Assembly: GCA_903928365.1 (NCBI GenBank)
Contig: CAIYQV010000174.1
Location: 1 to 20,548, forward strand
DNA from: an uncultured Flavobacteriia bacterium
GTDB lineage: Bacteria > Bacteroidota > Bacteroidia > Flavobacteriales_D > Crocinitomicaceae
Direction: 5' to 3'
DNA length: 20,548 nt
Shown here in pieces: positions 6,796 through 15,800 of the stretch (position 1 is the stretch's first letter; every line of letters begins with the position of its first letter). Below the pieces are notes generated by a model. The model did not search any database, was not told where the DNA came from, and saw nothing but the letters and a program-made list of their open reading frames with translations. A program made the translations under genes and the position numbers.

Positions 6796-7899
6796 TTAAA
6801 AAGCCAGGGCCTCGTCGTATTTACCAAGTCTGTACAACAATTTAGTATGGGCCTTCAAAGCGCCATAGAACGTTTTGTACGAGTGATAAGGTAAATTATA
6901 TTCTTTCGCTGTTTCACTTACGATCTCAGAGATTTTTCGATAATGCACGTGACAGATATTCGGGAACAAGTGATGCTCTACCTGATAGTTCAGTCCGCCA
7001 ACATACCAAGAGAACAAACGCGCACCCGGAGCAAAATTAGCCGTATTGTAAAGTTGACTCACCGCCCAATCTGCATGTATGTTTCCTGAATCATCTGGCA
7101 TTGGAAAATCAGATGTTGGAACCACGTGTGCAGGTTGAAAAATACAAGCCAGTGTTAATCCAGCGATCGCGTGCATGATCAGAAATCCTGAAATTGTGAT
7201 CCACCAGGAGAAAGGACTTAACATTAACGGAAGCACAATGGTAATCACCGCATACATTGACTTAGAAATGATCAAAGTAATGATCTGCTTTCTCAATGTT
7301 GTTTTCTGTGTAGAAGTTAAACCCAATTTCTCGTATCGGTACGTTTGTCTGTAATCTTTGGACACAAACCACAACAGGGTCATTAGCGAATAGAAAAACC
7401 AGGCATACACATGCTGAAAACGATGCAATTTTCTTCTTTTCTCATGTGGAGAAAATCTTAATACTAATCCCGGATTAATATCTTCGTCCATACCTGTTAC
7501 ATTCGTATATGTATGGTGTAAGATATTGTGCTGAATACGCCAGTTTACATCACTTCCTCCAAGGAAAAAGAGCACATAACCCACCCATCTGTTTACATTT
7601 TCGTTTTTCGAATATGCTCCATGATTAGCGTCATGCATAACGGATAGTCCAATTCCTGCCATCCCAAAGCCCATCAGCAACCAGCACAGAAGATATAGCG
7701 CTGTGTTCTCCACAAAGAACAAAACTGCCACTAAAGGAATAAAATAAAGAAGAAGCATGCATACCGTTTTGAAAACCATCGATGCATTCCCATAACGGGA
7801 GATATTGTTTTCTTTAAAATACTCGTTAACGCGTTGCTTCAGTACTTTGTAGAATTCTTCATTGTGATTCCTTGCGAACCTTACCGTGGACAAGCCCAT
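6796..7899 (-). CDS. Membrane fatty-acid desaturase
   Basis: A 367-residue integral-membrane di-iron desaturase that introduces a double bond into an acyl chain (acyl-CoA or lipid-bound). The three histidine boxes are HDANH (89-93), HNILHH (124-129) and QVEHH (306-310). Hydrophobic segments flank them at about 43-63, 67-88, 163-180 and 205-257. The QxEHH third box is the type seen in front-end (delta-5/delta-6) desaturases, but there is no cytochrome b5 domain, so electrons must come from a separate ferredoxin or similar donor. It is the first gene of a - strand cluster and has a -7 box upstream. Substrate and regiospecificity cannot be told from the sequence. Membrane fluidity adjustment is the likely role. 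Confidence 0.9.
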   Translation of the reverse strand: MGLSTVRFARNHNEEFYKVLKQRVNEYFKENNISRYGNASMVFKTVCMLLLYFIPLVAVLFFVENTALYLLCWLLMGFGMAGIGLSVMHDANHGAYSKNENVNRWVGYVLFFLGGSDVNWRIQHNILHHTYTNVTGMDEDINPGLVLRFSPHEKRRKLHRFQHVYAWFFYSLMTLLWFVSKDYRQTYRYEKLGLTSTQKTTLRKQIITLIISKSMYAVITIVLPLMLSPFSWWITISGFLIMHAIAGLTLACIFQPAHVVPTSDFPMPDDSGNIHADWAVSQLYNTANFAPGARLFSWYVGGLNYQVEHHLFPNICHVHYRKISEIVSETAKEYNLPYHSYKTFYGALKAHTKLLYRLGKYDEALAF

Positions 7900-7928
7900 A
7901 AGCGAGAATTGGTTATAATTAGTTGGTG

Positions 7929-7936
7929 CAAAGGTA
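7929..7936 (-). promoter_or_regulatory. -7 promoter element for the desaturase gene
   Basis: On the - strand this reads TACCTTTG, a full match to the TAnnTTTG consensus, 29 bases before the desaturase ATG. The nearest candidate -33 TTG (7962-7964) is 25 bases away, slightly far, so only the -7 box is called. Confidence 0.5.
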
Positions 7937-8024
7937 GTCTAAATTTCCAAAGGCTGCCGCACAAAAAATGTAAGCAGTGTTGAAAGGCTAAAATACTCTC
8001 ACGAAACAAGAACATTATATTCCC

Positions 8025-8032
8025 TATTTTTG
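8025..8032 (+). promoter_or_regulatory. -7 promoter element for ispG
   Basis: TATTTTTG matches TAnnTTTG and lies 22 bases before the ispG start codon. No clear TTG is found at the expected -33 distance. Confidence 0.45.
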
Positions 8033-8054
8033 TTCATCTGTCAGATATTTTTTC

Positions 8055-9983
8055 ATGATACACATTCATTCTCAGGATCCTTATTGTATGGATCCATATG
8101 CCCGAAAAAGGTTTCCAACAATCAGTGTCTCCATTGGGGAACTCAGCTTGGGAGGCGATAACCCTATTCGACTACAATCCATGACCACGGTAGACACCAT
8201 GGATACCGAAGGTTCCGTAGCACAATCCATTCGAATGATCGATGCCGGATGTGAGTTGGTGAGACTGACTGCGCCAAGTAAAAAGGAAGCTGAAAATCTT
8301 GAAAACATTAAAAAAGAGCTTGTTCGCTTAGGATACAACACCCCTTTGGTGGCAGATATTCATTTCACACCAAATGCTGCGGAAATAGCCGCAAAAATCG
8401 TGGAAAAAGTACGTGTGAATCCTGGGAACTATGCGGACAAAAAGAAATTCGAGGAGATCGATTATACCGACGAAACCTATCAAGCAGAACTGAATCGTAT
8501 TGAGGAAAAATTCACGCCGCTTGTTTTGTTGTGCAAAGAGCACGGAACAGCCATGCGCATTGGCACAAATCACGGATCCCTTTCAGACCGAATCTTAAGC
8601 CGTTACGGAGACACACCCGAAGGAATGGTGGAATCAGCCATGGAATTCATTCGTATTTGTGAGAAACACTCCTTCTATAATCTTGTTATTTCCATGAAGG
8701 CGAGTAATGCACTTGTAATGGTGCAGGCCTATCGATTACTTGCTGCAACGATGCTTAAACATGGTCGCTCTTACCCTCTTCATCTTGGTGTAACCGAAGC
8801 AGGCGATGGTGAAGATGGACGGATCAAATCTGCAGTTGGAATAGGGGCCTTGCTCGAAGACGGTCTTGGAGACACTATTCGCGTTTCACTTACTGAGGAA
8901 CCCGAAAAAGAAATTCCCGTCGCAGCAAAACTTGCGGCCAAATTCGAAAAGACCAAAAATGTCAAGGAGTTACAAGCCGATACACACATATTGCCCTACA
9001 ACCCCTATCATTATGAACGAAGAATCAGCCAAAACATCCAAAATATAGGCGGAAAACATGTGCCCGTAGTGATCGCTGATCTTTCTCATGTTGGCGCCAT
9101 TAAACCTTCCCATTTCTTTGGTTTCGGTTATTCCTATTCCGTTCCATTGGATAAATGGCAAATACAGGAACAAGCCGCAGATTACGTATTTATTGATGAT
9201 CACACTCTGTCATTTGAAAAACCGGGAGCGCTAGGAATCATTACGTCTTTTAAAAACTGGAGTCAGAACTACAAAGAGCGTAAAGGTTTTCATCCATTGA
9301 TACACACTACCCGTTTAAATGAATTTGAAGGAAACTCAACAGCTTTCGTATTGTTCGATGACGCAAGTAATCCCGAAGAACTTCAGCTTTTAAAAGAAAA
9401 CATGATACTTGTATTAAGTACAACGTATGAAAATCTGGTTGCTGTTTACAGAGATGTGTTTAATGTACTGAATGCCAAACAATTAAGCACGCCTGTGATC
9501 TTAAAGACACAATGCCAACACGCTGATAACGAAACCTTTCAACTTGAAGTTTCCTCAGAATTAGGCGCCCTTATGATTGATGGTTTAGGAGACGGAATCT
9601 GGATTACCGGAGAAGCGCCTACAGGCCTAATCAACTCTACTGCATTCGGTATTCTGCAGGCTACGCGTACAAGAATTTCTAAAACAGAGTATATTTCGTG
9701 TCCATCATGCGGAAGGACGCTCTTTGATCTTCAAGAAACCACTGCAAAAATCAGAAAAGAAACCGATCATTTGAAAGGACTAAAGATTGGAATCATGGGT
9801 TGCATTGTGAACGGCCCAGGAGAAATGGCAGATGCTGACTATGGATACGTAGGAACTGGGCCCGGAAAAATCACATTGTATAAGGAAAAGACGGTAGTCA
9901 AGAAAAATGTACCGGAAGAAGAAGCAGTACAAGAACTTATAGAGCTCATTCGGAGTCACGGCGACTGGATCGAACCACAATAA
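8055..9983 (+). CDS. ispG: 4-hydroxy-3-methylbut-2-enyl diphosphate synthase (long, three-domain IspG)
   Basis: IspG (GcpE) converts methylerythritol cyclodiphosphate to HMBPP, the penultimate step of the MEP isoprenoid pathway, using a [4Fe-4S] cluster. At 642 residues this is the long form with an extra domain of about 250 residues between the TIM barrel and the iron-sulfur domain, as in plants, Chlorobi and Bacteroidota; the E. coli enzyme is about 370 residues. The TIM barrel begins at RKRFPTISVSIGELSLGGDN and includes LRLTAPSKKEAENL-type barrel sequence and VRVNPGNYADKK. The cluster ligands are visible as C549 and C552 (CPSC) and C583 with E590 (GCIVNGPGEM). The ATG at 8055 is preferred because it follows the -7 box at normal distance; a second Met at residue 12 is possible. 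The gene is monocistronic. Confidence 0.96.
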   Translation: MIHIHSQDPYCMDPYARKRFPTISVSIGELSLGGDNPIRLQSMTTVDTMDTEGSVAQSIRMIDAGCELVRLTAPSKKEAENLENIKKELVRLGYNTPLVADIHFTPNAAEIAAKIVEKVRVNPGNYADKKKFEEIDYTDETYQAELNRIEEKFTPLVLLCKEHGTAMRIGTNHGSLSDRILSRYGDTPEGMVESAMEFIRICEKHSFYNLVISMKASNALVMVQAYRLLAATMLKHGRSYPLHLGVTEAGDGEDGRIKSAVGIGALLEDGLGDTIRVSLTEEPEKEIPVAAKLAAKFEKTKNVKELQADTHILPYNPYHYERRISQNIQNIGGKHVPVVIADLSHVGAIKPSHFFGFGYSYSVPLDKWQIQEQAADYVFIDDHTLSFEKPGALGIITSFKNWSQNYKERKGFHPLIHTTRLNEFEGNSTAFVLFDDASNPEELQLLKENMILVLSTTYENLVAVYRDVFNVLNAKQLSTPVILKTQCQHADNETFQLEVSSELGALMIDGLGDGIWITGEAPTGLINSTAFGILQATRTRISKTEYISCPSCGRTLFDLQETTAKIRKETDHLKGLKIGIMGCIVNGPGEMADADYGYVGTGPGKITLYKEKTVVKKNVPEEEAVQELIELIRSHGDWIEPQ

Positions 9984-10002
9984 CAGAATTCACAAAAAAT
10001 AA

Positions 10003-10038
10003 AAAGGTCCGAAACTTAATTTCGGACCTTTCTTTTTT
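10003..10038 (+). terminator. Bidirectional terminator between ispG and mnmG
   Basis: A perfect 12-base-pair stem AAAGGTCCGAAA (10003-10014) / TTTCGGACCTTT (10020-10031) has a 5-base loop. It has a T-rich tail on the + side and an A-rich flank (9993-10005) that gives a T tract on the - strand, so it can end both converging transcripts. Confidence 0.92.
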
Positions 10039-10043
10039 ACAAA

Positions 10044-10059
10044 CGTTTCACGTGAAACT
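10044..10059 (+). other. parS: parS-type ParB binding site 1 (14 of 16)
   Basis: The site carries the 14-base palindrome GTTTCACGTGAAAC; the two outermost bases differ from the consensus TGTTTCACGTGAAACA. It overlaps the mnmG stop codon (TAG on the - strand, 10060-10058). In many bacteria ParB loads at such sites and organises origin segregation. Confidence 0.75.
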
Positions 10060-11929
10060 ATCTTCCCAAATGAATCAATAAGACCGAAATATCACTCGGT
10101 GAAACCCCACTCACTCTTGATGCCTGACCAATAGTTACAGGCCTAATTTGGTCCAATTTTTCTTTAGCTTCAATACTTAAACTCTTTATATCCTTGTATG
10201 AAACATGGTCAGGAATAGCAACGTTTTCTAGCCTCTGAAGCTTTTCTACTTGCTCCTCTTCCCTTTGAATATAGCCCTCATACTTCATAAGGATCTCAGC
10301 TTGTTCCACTATTTCTTCCCGGTCCGTTTCTAAGTTATAGACTACACTTTTTGCTTCATCTGAAATTTCCAACACATCAAATATTGATAATTGAGGTCGA
10401 GTAACTAAACTTGACAACTTTACCTGCTGGTTCAATTCAGAAGAATCTTTAGAACGCAACATGTTATTCGCTTTTTCCGGTGTAACACCTATTTCCCTAA
10501 AAGATCGGATCACAGACTTTGCTCCAGACAATTTGTTTTCCATTCTCCTCAAGCTATCAGCATCCGTTAAACCTAATTCATAGCCAATGGGTGTTAAACG
10601 GATATCGGCATTATCCTGACGCAATAAAATCCTGAATTCAGCCCTACTCGTAAACATACGATACGGCTCTTTAGTGCCTTTCGTGATCAAGTCATCTATT
10701 AACACACCGATGTACGCATCATTCCTGCCCAAAACAAAATCAGGCAAATTATGAACTTTACGGTGCGCATTTATTCCCGCCATTAAACCTTGACAGGCTG
10801 CTTCTTCATATCCAGTGGTACCATTGATCTGGCCAGCAAAATATAAGTTCTCTACTAACTTCGTTTCTAACGAATGTTTTAATTGTGTCGGTGGGAAATA
10901 ATCGTATTCAATAGCATAGCCCGGACGAAACATTTTTACCTGCTCAAAACCTGGAATGGTTTTCATTGCAGCGAGTTGCACATCTTCAGGAAGTGACGTG
11001 CTAAATCCATTCACATAGATCTCAACTGTTTTCCAACCCTCCGGTTCCACAAAGATCTGATGACGGTCACGATCCGCAAATCGATTGATCTTATCTTCAA
11101 TACTTGGACAATAGCGTGGCCCTGTACTCTTGATAGCACCATTAAACATTGGTGAACGATCAAAACCTGTTCTTAAGATCTCGTGTGTCACATCATTTGT
11201 GTAGGTAATGTGACATGCTCTTTGTTCACTTAGAGCCGGAACCTTCCCATAACTAAATGTCGAAGGATTTTCATCTCCTTCTTGAATTTCCATTTTGGAA
11301 TAATCCAACGATCTACCGTCTACACGGGGAGGCGTGCCTGTTTTCATTCGACCTGCTTCGAAACCATGCTTCACCAAATCTTCGGTAATCCCCGTAGCCG
11401 CCTTTTCGCCAACACGCCCACCACCAAACTGTTTTTCACCTAAATGAATTAAACCATTCAAAAAGGTTCCGTTGGTCAAAACAACTGCCCTTCCATAAAT
11501 ATCCACTCCGATGGAAGTTTTCACACCAATTACGCGGCCATTTTCAATAATCAAACCAGAACACATGTCCTGCCAGAAATCCACATTCGGATTTGACTCC
11601 AACAACAAACGCCATTCTTCTGCGAACAACATTCGATCATTTTGAGTCCGAGGCGACCACATAGCAGGTCCTTTAGAACGATTCAACATGCGGAATTGTA
11701 TCGCACTTCGATCGCTCACAATTCCGGACCCCCCGCCCAAAGCATCAATCTCACGCACAATTTGCCCCTTTGCCACACCTCCCATAGCGGGATTGCAACT
11801 CATTTGAGCAATTGTATTCATGTTCATCGTAACCAAAAGGACACGACTACCCATTTTACCGGCCGCATTCGCGGCCTCACAACCTGCATGACCGCCACCA
11901 ACGACGATCACATCATATTTTTGGAGCAT
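10058..11929 (-). CDS. mnmG: tRNA uridine-5-carboxymethylaminomethyl modification enzyme MnmG (GidA)
   Basis: MnmG is the FAD-dependent partner of the GTPase MnmE. Together they make the cmnm5/nm5 modification of U34 in tRNAs reading NNA/NNG codons. The 623-residue protein has the full family length. The FAD-binding Rossmann motif is near the N-terminus (VVVGGGHAGCEAANAA), followed by AQMSCNPAMGGVAKG with the conserved cysteine, TGTPPRVDG, RYCPSIEDKI with the second conserved cysteine, and GQINGTTGYEEAA. The C-terminal helical region that contacts MnmE and tRNA is present (VSGVSPSDISVLLIHLG at the end). It is the last gene of a - strand cluster after ybeY, 42 bases downstream. parS sites lie immediately before the start and across the stop. 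gidA is classically an origin-proximal gene, which fits. Confidence 0.97.
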   Translation of the reverse strand: MLQKYDVIVVGGGHAGCEAANAAGKMGSRVLLVTMNMNTIAQMSCNPAMGGVAKGQIVREIDALGGGSGIVSDRSAIQFRMLNRSKGPAMWSPRTQNDRMLFAEEWRLLLESNPNVDFWQDMCSGLIIENGRVIGVKTSIGVDIYGRAVVLTNGTFLNGLIHLGEKQFGGGRVGEKAATGITEDLVKHGFEAGRMKTGTPPRVDGRSLDYSKMEIQEGDENPSTFSYGKVPALSEQRACHITYTNDVTHEILRTGFDRSPMFNGAIKSTGPRYCPSIEDKINRFADRDRHQIFVEPEGWKTVEIYVNGFSTSLPEDVQLAAMKTIPGFEQVKMFRPGYAIEYDYFPPTQLKHSLETKLVENLYFAGQINGTTGYEEAACQGLMAGINAHRKVHNLPDFVLGRNDAYIGVLIDDLITKGTKEPYRMFTSRAEFRILLRQDNADIRLTPIGYELGLTDADSLRRMENKLSGAKSVIRSFREIGVTPEKANNMLRSKDSSELNQQVKLSSLVTRPQLSIFDVLEISDEAKSVVYNLETDREEIVEQAEILMKYEGYIQREEEQVEKLQRLENVAIPDHVSYKDIKSLSIEAKEKLDQIRPVTIGQASRVSGVSPSDISVLLIHLGR

Positions 11930-11937
11930 TTTCGATA

Positions 11938-11953
11938 TGTTTCACGTGAAACA
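11938..11953 (+). other. parS: parS-type ParB binding site 2 (perfect)
   Basis: TGTTTCACGTGAAACA is an exact 16-base match to the widely conserved parS consensus and a perfect palindrome. It lies 8 bases upstream of the mnmG start codon, in the 42-base gap after ybeY. Confidence 0.9.
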
Positions 11954-11971
11954 AAATTACGCCAATTCGGC

Positions 11972-12400
11972 TCATGTTTCACGTGAAACATAGTTGTTTA
12001 AATAGAACTCTTCTTTTGCCCGCATTTGTTCGATCTCGGACTCAGTCTTATCACCATAACCACACAAATGCAGCACACCATGCACACACACTCGTCGCAA
12101 TTCATTCAAAAAAGACACTTTATATACCTTCGCATTATCTAACACCCTGTCTACAGATATGAACAAGTCTCCACTTACAACACCCTCTTCACAATAATCA
12201 AACGTTACGATATCTGTGTAATAATTATGGTTCAGATAAGCCTTGTTCACGCCCAATAAATATTCATCTGAACAGAAAACCAGATTCACATCCCCACACT
12301 CAAAACCTTCCGAAATAACGGTTCGTTCGAGCCATAAAACAAGAAGTTCCGGATTCAAGTCCGGAACTTCTTCTACATCGATATAATTTATTGATATCAC
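11972..12400 (-). CDS. ybeY: Endoribonuclease YbeY (rRNA maturation factor)
   Basis: YbeY is a zinc-dependent endoribonuclease that acts in 16S rRNA 3'-end maturation and ribosome quality control. The 142-residue protein has the UPF0054 core: NLVFCSDEYLLGVNKAYLNH, TDIVTFDY, GDLFISVDRVLDNA and the metal motif HGVLHLCGYGDKT. The usual motif is HGxLHLxGYDH; His107 and His111 are present, but the third His position is Asp117. The start is GTG at 12400, chosen because it overlaps the upstream stop as GTGA (12397-12400) and because the next residues match the family N-terminus. The C-terminal residues VSRET are dictated by an embedded parS site. It is co-transcribed with the ATPase gene upstream and mnmG downstream. 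Confidence 0.92.
   Translation of the reverse strand: MISINYIDVEEVPDLNPELLVLWLERTVISEGFECGDVNLVFCSDEYLLGVNKAYLNHNYYTDIVTFDYCEEGVVSGDLFISVDRVLDNAKVYKVSFLNELRRVCVHGVLHLCGYGDKTESEIEQMRAKEEFYLNNYVSRET
11975..11990 (+). other. parS: parS-type ParB binding site 3 (perfect, inside the ybeY 3' end)
   Basis: A second exact TGTTTCACGTGAAACA, extended to an 18-base palindrome by one base on each side (11974-11991). It is 37 bases from site 2, centre to centre, and supplies the last codons of ybeY (Val-Ser-Arg-Glu-Thr). Confidence 0.9.
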
Positions 12401-12822
12401 TTATTAAAATAAATGTTCACGCTACTTCCAGCATCTTCAAACTCCACCTCATCAGCAAGGTTTTTCATTAAAAAGATACCACGTCCGTTTTCTTTCATCA
12501 AATTCTCAGGGGCAGTCGGATCAGGAAGATTTACAAAATCAAATCCCTCACCCTGGTCCTTGATATTGAAACAAAACTCGGTAGACTTATCCGCCACAGC
12601 AACATTCACTTCAGCTGCCGTATTAAACCTATTACCGTGCTCTATTGCATTGTTTACAGCCTCCGTAACAGCGATAAGAACGTTTCCATAAAACTCTTCA
12701 TTTACGCCCAGCTGATTGCACACTTTATCCACCAAGATCTCAACCTGACCTACGGCTTCAAACTCGGATGGTATAGCTAATCTGTCAATAACAGTAAATC
12801 CTTCTTTCATAACGAATATCAT
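12397..12822 (-). CDS. RsbW/SpoIIAB-like ATP-binding protein (HATPase_c_2)
   Basis: A 141-residue GHKL-fold ATPase of the serine-kinase/anti-sigma type. The N box is EAVNNAIEHGN (54-64), the G1 box DQGEGF (89-94) and the G2 box NGRGIFLM (112-119). In Firmicutes such proteins phosphorylate STAS-domain anti-anti-sigma factors and bind sigma factors. Bacteroidota carry many of them with unknown partners. No STAS protein, PP2C phosphatase or sigma factor is adjacent. It lies 12 bases after the large DUF4175-type gene and overlaps ybeY by four bases, so it is embedded in a tightly packed cluster. A second Met at residue 5 is an alternative start. The fold is secure, the partner unknown. Confidence 0.88.
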   Translation of the reverse strand: MIFVMKEGFTVIDRLAIPSEFEAVGQVEILVDKVCNQLGVNEEFYGNVLIAVTEAVNNAIEHGNRFNTAAEVNVAVADKSTEFCFNIKDQGEGFDFVNLPDPTAPENLMKENGRGIFLMKNLADEVEFEDAGSSVNIYFNK

Positions 12823-12834
12823 CTTGCATCAACA

Positions 12835-15800
12835 CTACTGCTGATTGAAATATTCATTTGCCTTGTCCTTATAATATTTCCGAAAGACAGGGTCAACGGA
12901 TCGTAATAATTCAATCTGCCGAAGCTTTTGTTTGTTATACTCGTCAAACCGAATTTGGTTACCATAATTTTCATTTTTTCCGCTTTGAGATTCCCTTTTT
13001 TCTTCAAAGCCTCGTTCCATTAACGCCTTTTCAGATTCCAATAAACGCGTTAAAATATCTTTCTGCCGCTTCAACGTCTCATTAGTAAACATCTTGTTCA
13101 CCAAGTCCTTTTCCTGCTGTTCCAGCTCCTTAATCAATGGGTTCAGCTGATTGCCTTTACCAGTTCCCTCTTTGTTCATTTCATTTCTCAACTGCTCTAA
13201 GCGTTGACGAATAGCCGTTTGTTCTGCAGCCATTTTCGCAATTTCCTTATTGCCTAAACCAGGCATTCCACCACCTCCTTCTCCTTGCTTTTGACCTGGC
13301 TTTTCACCCGGTTTATTTCCATTGGGATTTGGTCCCTTCTGCATTTGTTCCAACTGCTTTTTCAACATCTGTTTCATGTCCCCGGTTGACATTGAATTAC
13401 CCGACTTAGGCTTTCCATTCCCTCCAGGTTTACTGCAACTACCCTGACCCTGCATCATGCTTTGCTGCATTTGTTGCTGCATACTCTGTAAACTTTCATT
13501 TAAAAGCAGTGCCAAATTGTTGTATGAGGTCATAACAGACTGTTGATGAATGCCCAGATCACGTTTTCGATGTTCATCAATATCCTCTAATGCCAGCTCC
13601 TGATTTTCTTTAATTGTATTTAGCTCCTTGTCCACAAAAGAAGCGATCTTAGGCTGTCTTTTAGCAAGAGCCATTAAACTATCCCGTACCGGGGATGTTT
13701 CGTCCATAATCATGCGTTGTTTGCGGCCATAGCGGCGATAAGCTGGATCAGAGTCGCTCACCTTCGTAAATCGCTGCATTACCGTTTCCTGATCAAAACT
13801 CAAGGTCATCAAACTCTCCAAGATATTCCGCAATGAATTGATATCTTCCTCTTGCTGCTGCTGATTTGCCATTTGCTGCATCATGTCTAATTGCTCAGCA
13901 AGCTCTTTCATTTGCTTTGAGGCATTCCCTTGATTTTCGGCGGCCTTCTTCGATTTGTTTTGGCCCATCTTTTCCGAAGCTTCTTGCATCTCATCCGAAA
14001 TCTTCTGTTCCTTGGGCTGGGTATCACCCAATTCCATCGGATCCTCCAGAGATTTGTTCAATTCATTTAACTCCTTCAAATCCTCCTGTAACTCCTTAAA
14101 TTTTTCGTTGAGTTTTTCTTGATTTTCCTTCGCTTTCTCTTCGCTTAATTTATCCTCATTGATCTCATTCTTAAGCTTATTCTGATCCTCTGACAGCTCT
14201 TTCAGCTCCTTTTCAATATCATCGATCTTTTCATTCACCTGAAGACGTTTAAGCATTTCAAGACTTCTATCGAGCTGCTTTTTCATGTCCTCTGAATTTT
14301 GTTCTAAATCCTCGAGCTTGTCTTTCAGTTGTTCCTTATCATTTTGCTGCATTAATTTTTCAAGATCCTCCAGAAGCTTTTTTAGTTCATCATCCATCAG
14401 CTCCTCAAGCAGCTTGTCAATCATTTCCTGCTTTTCTAGCAGTTCCTTATCCATTTCTGACAACTGATTCTTCTCTTCTACACTTTTATCCATCTGCTGT
14501 TGCATCTGCTGAAGTGATTCCAGGATGTTCTTTTGCTCGTCCTTGAGTTGTTCTACTTTGTTTAACTTATTCCAATCGTTGCTTTTGGAGTTAAGCACAT
14601 CCTTCTTTAATTTTTCGATATTTTTCTGAAACTGTTGCGTTCTTTTAAGCAGGTCTGATAGATCTTCCTTCGTTTTTTCCTGATCTTCCTGACGTTTATC
14701 ATTTAGTTCATCCAACCCTGGAAGTTTATACGTGTACACCTGGCTCTTTGTTGATTTACTGCCATTCACACCGTCATTATCACTTACCACGAAATAGTAT
14801 TCAATACGGTCATTCAGCTGCACCTCTTCTCTTCTGAAATCCACCGCAAAATCAAATGGCATTTCAAGACCAGTCACCTTTCTAACCGGAATCCTATTCA
14901 CACGTCTTGAACCCTTTTCAGAAATAACAGTGTAGACAAACGAAAGGGTATTCAATCCATAATCATCAGACACTCTTCCTGTAAAGAAACGAACCCCCTC
15001 GGATACACTGTCCTGCATTTCTTCCATTTGTATTCCAGGATACGCATCCTTCAACACCTCGAGTGTTATCCGTGTAGAATCAACTCGCGGTCTGAAGCGA
15101 TTTAACATTCTAATGCTTATAGATGCGTTTTGGAGGACTTTCTTGGTGGATTTGAACCCTTCTGTGGTGAACGACTCTTTCTGGCCGTTAAAAACAAAAT
15201 CCACACGCTTGGTGTTCTTAGTTTTTAAGCTCCAGTCTATAACCGTTCCCTCAGGCACCGTCATGTCACCTGCGTTCTCAATAATTTCATCTGTTCTTCC
15301 TAAATAGGTAGGGTAGTGGAGTTTCGCCTGTAGACGGCCAATAGCAGATTTTCCATAAACCTTAAAGGGGAAATCAGAACTTGAAAAGGTGTTTGCTTCA
15401 AAGCGAAAAGTGCCAGAATTTGATGGTTTCTTTATAGTACCTGAAAAAGTATTTCTGTCCGTCCTGGTCATCAGGAATTTTCCATTTTCACTGATCAGAT
15501 ATACCTGATCTGGCAGGTCTCTTCCCTTCATAGTGACCTTAACCGGTAAATCCTCCCCTTCCTCAATATCTAACATATCAGAAACCAAATCGAAGGTAAA
15601 AGGAGCAACCGGCTTGTATTCTTCAGAATAATTGACTACTCGTGTAGTTCCTTCTCTAAACAGCTCTGGTGCAGCCACACCTATCACGACAAACAGCACA
15701 AATAAAGGAATCAGATAACGCGCATATTTCCGGTTTTTCTTAATATCAATAGCGTTTGAAAAAGGAATAACATTGAGGTTATTTGAACGCTGCAGAACAC

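Noticed and set aside
11642..11986. Open frame of 114 codons on the + strand opposite mnmG
   Set aside because: It is a shadow of the mnmG coding sequence and of the parS region, with no family features.
12725..12733. TTATCCACC, one mismatch from a DnaA box
   Set aside because: It is a single site inside the RsbW-like gene with no cluster of boxes and no AT-rich unwinding region, so not evidence of an origin.
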